A stretch of 5,680 nt of DNA, taken from positions 1-5,680 of the forward strand of contig JAJFHK010000294.1 in the NCBI GenBank assembly GCA_021775655.1, written 5' to 3'. Origin of the DNA: Filomicrobium sp. (GTDB taxonomy: Bacteria; Pseudomonadota; Alphaproteobacteria; Rhizobiales; Hyphomicrobiaceae). Made by a program: the position numbers and the translations under genes. The notes under the pieces are model-generated. The model did no database searches and was not told the DNA's origin. It saw nothing but the letters and a program-made list of their open reading frames with translations. Positions 1-4,949 of the stretch are shown here, one piece after another (within the stretch, counting starts at the first letter, position 1; each line of letters opens with the position of its first letter).

Positions 1-660
1 TGCGACGATTGGATAGGGAACCTTGCGGCGGCCGGCGCGATGGAGTTCGCGCGTTTTCACGACCTGAGAGAGTTCGCGACGGATAGCGTCTATCCGGTTT
101 TGCAGCATGCGCCGGTCAAGCTCGATTTGTGCTTCACCTGGGCCGCCAACGAAGCTGGCACCGCCACCGCCACCTCCGCGTTGGCGCTCGAGGTGGGTCC
201 AGGCCCTCACGAGCCGACCCTTCTGATAGGACAGATGGGCAAGCTCTACCTGCAGGCGGCCTTCGCGTGTACGGGCCCGTTCTCCGAAAATTTCAAGGAT
301 GAGACCCGTTCGGTCTAAGACCTTGCACTTCCAAGCCATCTCCAAATTGCGCTGCTGGACCGGGCTGATCGCGTGGTCGATGACGACAAGGTCGGCTTCG
401 TTGTCGCTCACGAGATGGCCGAGCTCCTCGACCTTTCCGGTGCCGAACAGCGTTCCCGGTTTGGGAGATGCGACATTGACGGTTCTGGCTTCGCAAATTT
501 CAAGTTCGATGGCTCGGGCCAGGCCCACGGCTTCTTCGAGACGCTCATCGGGTGAATGATTTGCAATATTGCCGCTTGAGGCAGCACCTGCGCCGGTCCG
601 CGTAAGAATGGGTACCAGGACAACGGCACGGGAGAGTGTGGCCGAACGCTTCATTTCCAT
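1..660 (-). CDS. hflX: GTPase HflX, N-terminal part (3' end outside window)
   Basis: HflX is a cytosolic translation-factor-class GTPase that binds the 50S subunit and, in bacteria where it was studied, splits stalled or heat-damaged ribosomes. The minus strand reads open for 220 codons to the window edge. Seen directly: the HflX N-terminal domain, with the 'PKPGTLFGTGKVEEL' segment near residues 66-80, 'LDRTGLILEIFGERARTREG' near 115-134, 'LQVELAHLSYQKGRL' near 136-150, a poly-Gly stretch (six Gly, about 162-167), and the family signature 'FVGGPGEAQIELDRR' near 170-184, followed by a helical coiled-coil-like segment. The visible part ends in 'KVPYPIVA', where family members continue directly into the G1 P-loop, so the whole G domain lies outside. 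Start: ATG at 660 is the first canonical start in the frame, which is otherwise open back to the hfq stop; a second ATG at 654 is possible. The Shine-Dalgarno is poor (GAGCG). It follows hfq by 75 bases, the common hfq-hflX pairing in proteobacteria. Confidence 0.95.
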   Translation of the reverse strand, partial: MEMKRSATLSRAVVLVPILTRTGAGAASSGNIANHSPDERLEEAVGLARAIELEICEARTVNVASPKPGTLFGTGKVEELGHLVSDNEADLVVIDHAISPVQQRNLEMAWKCKVLDRTGLILEIFGERARTREGRLQVELAHLSYQKGRLVRAWTHLERQRGGGGGGASFVGGPGEAQIELDRRMLQNRIDAIRRELSQVVKTRELHRAGRRKVPYPIVA

Positions 661-735
661 TGAAGCGCTCGGGACGTGCTTTTCGTCCTTGCCGGCGATT
701 GGCTTGTCTATGGTGTTGCCTACTCTAGTTATTAA

Positions 736-987
736 CTATTCCGTCGTGTCTTCGCCGGTTTCGTCCATGAGGTTCACAGGCGCGCCGGGCATGATCGTCG
801 AGATGGCGTGTTTGTAAACGAGTTGGGAATGACCATCGCGGCGGAGAAGTACGCAGAAATTGTCGAACCAAGTGACAATCCCCTGCAGTTTAACGCCATT
901 TATGAGGAATATTGTCAGCGGCGTCTTTTGTTTGCGTACATGATTGAGAAACGTGTCTTGGAGACTTTGTGCTTTTTCTGACGGCAT
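736..987 (-). CDS. hfq: RNA chaperone Hfq
   Basis: Hfq forms a hexameric Sm-like ring that pairs small RNAs with target mRNAs and affects mRNA stability and translation. The protein is 83 residues, a usual length for alphaproteobacteria. Sequence evidence: N-terminal 'QSLQDTFLN' with proximal-face residues Q10 and D11 (E. coli Q8, D9); Sm1 region with F41, D42 and F44; Sm2 motif 'YKHAIST' with Y58, K59 and H60 (E. coli Y55, K56, H57), which line the proximal U-binding pore. The rim patch is 'RKQK' (R18, K19, K21), matching the basic rim of E. coli. The C-terminal tail is short and acidic (about residues 74-83), as is common in this class, so a long intrinsically disordered tail is absent. Start ATG is preceded by a weak Shine-Dalgarno (GGA, 10-12 bases upstream) inside an A-rich leader that itself looks like an Hfq target. 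The gene lies between an aminotransferase gene and hflX. Confidence 0.98.
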   Translation of the reverse strand: MPSEKAQSLQDTFLNHVRKQKTPLTIFLINGVKLQGIVTWFDNFCVLLRRDGHSQLVYKHAISTIMPGAPVNLMDETGEDTTE

Positions 988-991
988 GTGG

Positions 992-1012
992 CTTTTTCCG
1001 CTTATTATTGTT
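992..1012 (-). promoter_or_regulatory. Candidate Hfq-binding (ARN)n motif over hfq ribosome binding site
   Basis: Read on the minus strand in one register, the triplets from 1012 to 992 are AAC, AAT, AAT, AAG, CGG, AAA, AAG: six of seven fit A-R-N, the pattern bound by the distal face of Hfq in E. coli. The interrupting CGG with the next A supplies the GGA of the Shine-Dalgarno, and hfq starts five bases after the motif. This is visible sequence; that Hfq binds here and blocks its own translation is inference. Autorepression of hfq translation has been reported in E. coli and Sinorhizobium meliloti. Confidence 0.4.
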
Positions 1013-1016
1013 GTCA

Positions 1017-1040
1017 GTTCCAGGTCGTTGAGCCTGGAGC
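1017..1040 (-). promoter_or_regulatory. Stem-loop in hfq leader
   Basis: On the minus strand GCTCCAGG pairs with CCTGGAAC around an 8-base loop (CTCAACGA): eight base pairs, one of them G-U, with the inner six perfectly complementary. It ends 29 bases before the hfq start codon. No T-run follows it on either strand, so it is not a rho-independent terminator. It is probably a structural element in the hfq 5' untranslated region, directly next to the A-rich candidate Hfq site. Confidence 0.4.
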
Positions 1041-1059
1041 ATTACGCTCATGCGAAGGC

Positions 1060-1088
1060 AGTCTAAACGAGCTCTGACAGAATATCAG
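1060..1088 (-). promoter_or_regulatory. Weak candidate housekeeping promoter for hfq
   Basis: On the minus strand CTGATA (1088-1083) and TAGACT (1065-1060) are separated by exactly 17 bases; each matches four of six positions of the -35 and -10 consensus. A start about seven bases downstream would give an hfq leader of roughly 65 bases that contains both the stem-loop and the A-rich motif. Support is moderate at best, because such matches occur by chance; the 186-base gap is the only place in the window roomy enough for an internal promoter. Confidence 0.25.
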
Positions 1089-1173
1089 CACCCTTCTTCG
1101 AGATTAAACCCCCCGCTGCAATAATTCGCGATGGACGTTCGTCTGTGACAGTTGGGTCTCGCCTGCTGAGTGC

Positions 1174-2040
1174 TCAGTGAATAGGCATATGTTCTGCAAC
1201 CCTGTGGAAAGCTTCGCGCAGGGCCTGAGCTTGAGGGCCAGGAATACCGGACCCAACAATATTGCCGTCGATTTTGACGATGGGCATTACGGTGCCGCTG
1301 GCTGATGTCGCAAATGCTTCACATGCCGCATACGCTTCTGGAACAGTGAAGGGTTCCAGCTCTACTTTCAGTCCGATGGTGGCGGCAACGTCGATTGCGG
1401 TAAGGCGGGTGACGCCGGGCAAGAGGGCTGAAGTCAAGCTTCGCGTTTGCAGGTGGCCTGCTCCATTGACGATCCAAGCGTTGCTGGATGCACCTTCGGT
1501 GATGAAGCCATTTCCGTCGACGAGCCATGCTTCGTCGGCGCCTTCAGCTAGCGCTTGCTCCTTGGCTAAAACCGCAGGGAGCAGCATAACGGTTTTGATA
1601 TCGCAGCGGCCCCAACGAATGTCGGGCATCGTTATGACACCAATTCCTTTGTCGGCTCTCGCGTCTCGTATAGAACGCGAAATTGGCCGGGCGAGGCATA
1701 CGAATGTCGGCACCAGCTGCTTGCCGGAAAACGTGAAGTCACGTGGAGAGCCGCCACGGCTTATCTGCATGTAGACTTGTCCATCGCTTACCCGATTGCG
1801 TCGGACAACCTCAGCGATGATGTGCAGCATGGCCGCCCGCGACATTGGCGCTGGCATCGCGAGTTCGGTAAGAGAACGTTGCAGCCGGTCAAGGTGGCGG
1901 GTTGCATCCACCAGCCTGCAGCCGGCAACTTCCATGACTTCGTAGATGGCATCGGCGAATTGAAATCCGCGGTCTTCGACGTGGACGTTGGCATCCCCAT
2001 AGGGGAGATAGCGTCCATTGACGTACACGACCCGCGTCAT
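1174..2040 (-). CDS. dat: D-amino-acid aminotransferase (class IV PLP transaminase)
   Basis: Cytosolic PLP-dependent transaminase of fold type IV, most like D-alanine aminotransferase, which transfers the amino group between D-amino acids and 2-oxo acids (D-alanine + 2-oxoglutarate to pyruvate + D-glutamate). At 288 residues it has the usual length. Visible landmarks: 'EDRGFQFADAIYEV' (residues 22-35) with the active-site Tyr33; 'RHLDRLQRS' from 48; 'RGGSPRDF' with R100; the PLP-binding lysine K149 in 'RWGRCDIKTVMLLPAVLAK', close to the Bacillus D-AAT sequence around its Lys145; 'TEGASSN' (181-187) with the pyridine-nitrogen Glu182; 'LLPGVTR' (206-212) and 'TSASGTVMPI' in the phosphate-binding end. 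The position of Bacillus His100 is Phe102 here. A strong GGGAGA Shine-Dalgarno five bases before the ATG supports the start. It follows trkA by 35 bases, so probably shares its transcript. A branched-chain aminotransferase (IlvE-like) or 4-amino-4-deoxychorismate lyase is less likely given the 'RCDIK' context; exact substrate is not proven. Confidence 0.87.
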   Translation of the reverse strand: MTRVVYVNGRYLPYGDANVHVEDRGFQFADAIYEVMEVAGCRLVDATRHLDRLQRSLTELAMPAPMSRAAMLHIIAEVVRRNRVSDGQVYMQISRGGSPRDFTFSGKQLVPTFVCLARPISRSIRDARADKGIGVITMPDIRWGRCDIKTVMLLPAVLAKEQALAEGADEAWLVDGNGFITEGASSNAWIVNGAGHLQTRSLTSALLPGVTRLTAIDVAATIGLKVELEPFTVPEAYAACEAFATSASGTVMPIVKIDGNIVGSGIPGPQAQALREAFHRVAEHMPIH

Positions 2041-2044
2041 GTGA

Positions 2045-2050
2045 TCTCCC
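2045..2050 (-). promoter_or_regulatory. Strong ribosome binding site of the aminotransferase gene
   Basis: GGGAGA on the minus strand lies four bases from the ATG at 2040 and fixes this start. It is located in the 35-base gap after the trkA stop codon. Confidence 0.6.
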
Positions 2051-2075
2051 GTTTGCGGCGCCGTTTTATCACCGA

Positions 2076-3452
2076 TCAGAAGTAGTCAGGTCTGACGCGG
2101 AACATCTGTTCGACTTCCTTAATGTAGTCGTTGTGGACGAACAGGATAACACGGTCCTTGATTTCGAGTTCGGTTTCGCCGGTTGGTCGCAGCACCTTAC
2201 CATTGCGCACGACGGCGCCAAATCGAACGCCATCTGTAAGCTTTATTTCCGCAAGTGGTTTTTCAAGAATAGCAGCGGTCTCGAGGACTTCCGCCTCGAT
2301 GATTTCACCGGCGCCGTTATGTATCGAATGAACACCGCGGATACGCCCTCGGCGAACGTGTTGCAGAACACGGCTGACGGTAACCGAGCGGGGATTGATC
2401 TGGGCATCGATTCCCAGCGAGCGGATCATGCCGGTGTAGTTGGCTGAGTTAATGAGAGCCAGACTCGAAGCGCAACCAAGCTGTTTGGAAAGCGCTGCGG
2501 TCAGCAAGTTGGCCTGCTCGTCGTTGGTCACGGCGACAAGGGTATCAGCGGAGCCGATATCGGCTTCACGCAGCATATCTTCGTTCAGCGCCGAACCGTG
2601 CAGAACGACGACGCGGTCGAGTTGTTCAGCGATCTGTACTGCCCGGTCTCTGGATCGTTCGATGACTTTGACGCGGGCGTTGGGCTGCAGTTGCTCCAGC
2701 GACTTGGCGAGGTAGAGGCCTATATTGCCTCCGCCCGCGATCACGATCCGCCGGGCCTGTTGTTCCTCGTGGCCAAAGATCTGGAGAGTGCGCGCCACCT
2801 GCGATACCGGCAGCACCAGATAGGCATCATCACCTTCCAGGATTGGGTCCTCGTTGCGCGGAACGAAGAGATTCCCGTCGCGAACAAGTGCGACGACAAC
2901 CGCAGGCAAGTCGGGAAATAACTCGGCGAGTTGACTGAGCGGTGTGTTGAGAACGGGACAATCAGCGCCACAGAAAATACCCACTGCCATGACTTCTTGA
3001 TCGGCAAAAGTCGCAGTCTCGAAAGCGCCGGGAAGCTCCAGTCGGCGCATCACCGACGTACCGACTTCAATCTCTGGCGAGATGATGTGGTCGATCGCCA
3101 TAGCGTCGCGTGAGAACAGCGCACCGTACTTCTTATCTAGATACGCTTGAGCGCGGACGCGCGCGATGCGGGTGTGGACGCTGAATAGGCTGTGGGCGAC
3201 CTGACAGGCGACCATGTTGACTTCGTCGTGCAATGTCACGGCAACAAGCATGTCGGCTTCGGCGGCACCAGCACGTTCCAGGATGTCTGGATGAGCGGCG
3301 TTACCGTGAATAGCGCGCACATCGAGGGCTTCGTTGGCGCGTTCGCACAAGTCCTCACTGGCATCGACGATCGCAACGTCGTTACCCTCGGCTGAAAGTC
3401 GTTCGGCGATGCCAGTGCCGACCTGTCCAGCACCGCAAATGATTATCTTCAT
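2076..3452 (-). CDS. trkA: Trk potassium uptake system NAD-binding protein TrkA
   Basis: TrkA is the cytosolic peripheral subunit that binds NAD(H)/nucleotides and gates the membrane K+ channels TrkH/TrkG. The 458-residue protein has the normal full-length layout of two tandem RCK units. First Rossmann domain: residues 1 to about 125, with 'GAGQVG' (7-12) and the acidic Asp30 ending strand two, which is expected to hold the ribose; 'IHGNAAHPDIL' near 48-58. First TrkA_C domain: about 145-228. Second Rossmann domain: about 234-355, with 'GGGNIG' (240-245), Glu265 in the matching acidic position and 'LHGSALNEDML' near 284-294. Second TrkA_C domain: about 375-455. Both nucleotide loops are intact, so no degenerate half is seen. 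The start places strand one right at the N-terminus, and a GAGG lies five to eight bases upstream. It is 67 bases downstream of ntrX with a stem-loop between. No trkH/trkG gene is in view. ntrYX-trkA is a recurrent alphaproteobacterial gene order. Confidence 0.97.
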   Translation of the reverse strand: MKIIICGAGQVGTGIAERLSAEGNDVAIVDASEDLCERANEALDVRAIHGNAAHPDILERAGAAEADMLVAVTLHDEVNMVACQVAHSLFSVHTRIARVRAQAYLDKKYGALFSRDAMAIDHIISPEIEVGTSVMRRLELPGAFETATFADQEVMAVGIFCGADCPVLNTPLSQLAELFPDLPAVVVALVRDGNLFVPRNEDPILEGDDAYLVLPVSQVARTLQIFGHEEQQARRIVIAGGGNIGLYLAKSLEQLQPNARVKVIERSRDRAVQIAEQLDRVVVLHGSALNEDMLREADIGSADTLVAVTNDEQANLLTAALSKQLGCASSLALINSANYTGMIRSLGIDAQINPRSVTVSRVLQHVRRGRIRGVHSIHNGAGEIIEAEVLETAAILEKPLAEIKLTDGVRFGAVVRNGKVLRPTGETELEIKDRVILFVHNDYIKEVEQMFRVRPDYF

Positions 3453-3471
3453 TCAGCCTCGGTTTTTCAGT

Positions 3472-3493
3472 GCGACACATCGAAGATGTGCGC
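3472..3493 (-). promoter_or_regulatory. Stem-loop between ntrX and trkA
   Basis: On the minus strand GCGCACATC pairs with GATGTG-T-CGC around a TTC loop: nine base pairs with a single bulged T. It begins 26 bases after the ntrX stop and ends 19 bases before the trkA start. No T-tract follows in either direction, so a rho-independent terminator is unlikely. It may be a processing or stabilising structure in an ntrX-trkA transcript or part of the trkA leader. Confidence 0.4.
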
Positions 3494-3519
3494 AGCGGGA
3501 CTTTGGCGCGGCCTTGTCC

Positions 3520-4920
3520 TTAACTTGCCTGCCTGGCATCGGCCTGACGATGTTCTGATGATACACCCAGTGCTCGCAATTTGCGGTGGAGTGCGGATCG
3601 TTCCATGCCCACGAATTCAGCCGTCCGCGATATGTTTCCACCAAACCGGTTAATCTGGGCGAGTAGATACTCGCGCTCAAAAATTTCGCGAGCCTCGCGA
3701 AGCGGTAGTGACATCAAGTGCTCCGCACCGCCGTTAACCGGTAGCGGTACGCCCGAACCAATCTCGTCCGGCAGCATCTCAGCTGTAATGATAGCTCCTG
3801 TTTCGCCTCCTGCAAGGATCATCAATCGCTCGATATTGTTGCGCAACTCACGGACGTTGCCGGGCCAGTCGTGAGCCTGCAGGACGGCGATTGCGTCTTC
3901 GCCGATCTGGCGTGGTGATAGTCCAGAAGATTGCGCAAGTTGACCGACAAAGAATTCAATCAGGGACGGGATGTCGTCACGGCGCTCGGCAAGGCTGGGG
4001 ACCCGCAGCGGGACGACATTGAGGCGGTGGAAAAGGTCCTCGCGGAAGCGGCCTTCGCGCATTTCCATTTCCAAATCACGACTGGTCGAGGAGATAATGC
4101 GAACGTCGACGGCAACCTTTTGGGCTCCTCCGATACGCAGGAACTTCTGCTCGACCAGAACGCGCAACACTTTGCCCTGGGTCTCCATCGGCATGTCGGC
4201 AATTTCATCAATGTATAGAGTTCCGCCATGCGACTCTTCCAGCGCGCCGACTTTGCGCGGTCCGCCAGTCCGGTCCTCGGTGCCAAACAGTTCCTCTTCG
4301 ACCCGGTCGGGTGCCATCGCGGCGGCATTGAGCACAACAAACGGCCCTTCATTGCGATGGGACTTTTGATGGATCATGCGAGCGGCAAGTTCCTTTCCCG
4401 TGCCGGAGGCGCCGCGTATCAGAATGCGACTGTTGGTTGGCGCAACCCGCTCGACCTGACCACGGAGTTGATTCATGGCCACCGACTTACCGACCATATC
4501 AACCGATACATTGGATCGCTCGCGCAGTTCGCGGACTTCGCGCTTGAGTTGGGATGCTTCGAGGGCTCGTAACGTCACGAGTATGAGTCGATCTGCTTTG
4601 AACGGCTTTTCGATGTAATCGTAAGCGCCCCGGCGAATAGCGGTTACGGCTGTTTCGATGTTGCCATGCCCGGAGATGATGACTACCGGCAGTTCAGGAT
4701 AGGCCTTCTTGATAATTGTCAGAACTTCAAGTCCGTCGAGCCGACTGCCCTGAAGCCAGATGTCAAGAATGACCAGTTGGGGCCGTCGTTCCTCAATCGC
4801 GCGCAGGGCTTCATCGCTGTCGCGCGCAAGCCGGGTTGCATGTCCTTCATCTTCGAGAATTCCCGCGATTAGATCACGGATGTCGGCTTCATCATCGACA
4901 ATCAGGATATCTGCGGCCAT
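3520..4920 (-). CDS. ntrX: NtrC-family response regulator NtrX
   Basis: Cytosolic response regulator phosphorylated by NtrY; in Alphaproteobacteria the pair is tied to nitrogen metabolism and, in several genera, to redox, envelope and cell-cycle control. The 466-residue protein shows: receiver domain about 1-125 with acidic pocket D9/D10/E11, phospho-acceptor D53 ('LVILDIWLQ'), S83 and K105 in 'EKPF'; central AAA+ domain about 143-375 with Walker A 'GASGTGKE' (170-177), Walker B 'GTLYIDEI' (233-240), arginine-finger region 'REGRFREDLFHRLN' (288-301) and sensor II 'WPGNVREL' (352-359); C-terminal Fis-type helix-turn-helix about 426-452 ('GGNISRTAEFVGMERSALHR'). The sigma-54-contacting GAFTGA loop is missing: after 'ELFGTED' comes 'RTGGPRKVGALEE'. 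Hence it probably does not act as a classical sigma-54 activator, a known trait of this subfamily. AAGGAG eight bases before the ATG fixes the start. The gene sits 29 bases behind ntrY. NtrC itself is excluded by the loop and the C-terminus. Confidence 0.96.
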   Translation of the reverse strand: MAADILIVDDEADIRDLIAGILEDEGHATRLARDSDEALRAIEERRPQLVILDIWLQGSRLDGLEVLTIIKKAYPELPVVIISGHGNIETAVTAIRRGAYDYIEKPFKADRLILVTLRALEASQLKREVRELRERSNVSVDMVGKSVAMNQLRGQVERVAPTNSRILIRGASGTGKELAARMIHQKSHRNEGPFVVLNAAAMAPDRVEEELFGTEDRTGGPRKVGALEESHGGTLYIDEIADMPMETQGKVLRVLVEQKFLRIGGAQKVAVDVRIISSTSRDLEMEMREGRFREDLFHRLNVVPLRVPSLAERRDDIPSLIEFFVGQLAQSSGLSPRQIGEDAIAVLQAHDWPGNVRELRNNIERLMILAGGETGAIITAEMLPDEIGSGVPLPVNGGAEHLMSLPLREAREIFEREYLLAQINRFGGNISRTAEFVGMERSALHRKLRALGVSSEHRQADARQAS

Positions 4921-4928
4921 ATCGGATG

Positions 4929-4934
4929 CTCCTT
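4929..4934 (-). promoter_or_regulatory. Ribosome binding site of ntrX
   Basis: AAGGAG on the minus strand, a perfect Shine-Dalgarno core, lies eight bases before the ntrX ATG inside the 29-base ntrY-ntrX gap. It supports both the chosen start and translation of ntrX from the ntrY transcript. Confidence 0.6.
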
Positions 4935-4949
4935 GAGCTCATCGTCAAT

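Noticed and set aside
121..180. GCC/ACC-rich repeat-like tract as a tandem repeat
   Set aside because: It encodes the glycine-rich linker before the HflX signature and is explained by protein sequence.
40..318. Plus-strand open frame of 92 codons at the left edge
   Set aside because: The opposite strand encodes the clear HflX N-terminal domain in a continuous frame, so this is a shadow.
726..738. Dyad TAGTTA-T-TAACTA over the hfq stop codon as terminator or operator
   Set aside because: As RNA it gives at most five mostly A-U pairs with a 3-base loop, no T-tract follows, and AT-only dyads of this size arise by chance.
1166..1177. Inverted repeat CTGAG-TG-CTCAG at the end of the aminotransferase gene as a terminator
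   Set aside because: The 2-base centre cannot form a loop, leaving only four base pairs, and there is no T-run on the minus strand after it.
1262..1774. Long plus-strand open frame (170 codons) opposite the aminotransferase gene
   Set aside because: It lies fully antisense to a well-conserved enzyme, has no recognisable domain, and long antisense frames are expected in moderately GC-rich coding DNA.
3971..4369. Plus-strand open frame of 132 codons opposite ntrX
   Set aside because: Low-complexity Ser/Arg-rich translation, antisense to the conserved AAA+ domain, and no supporting context.
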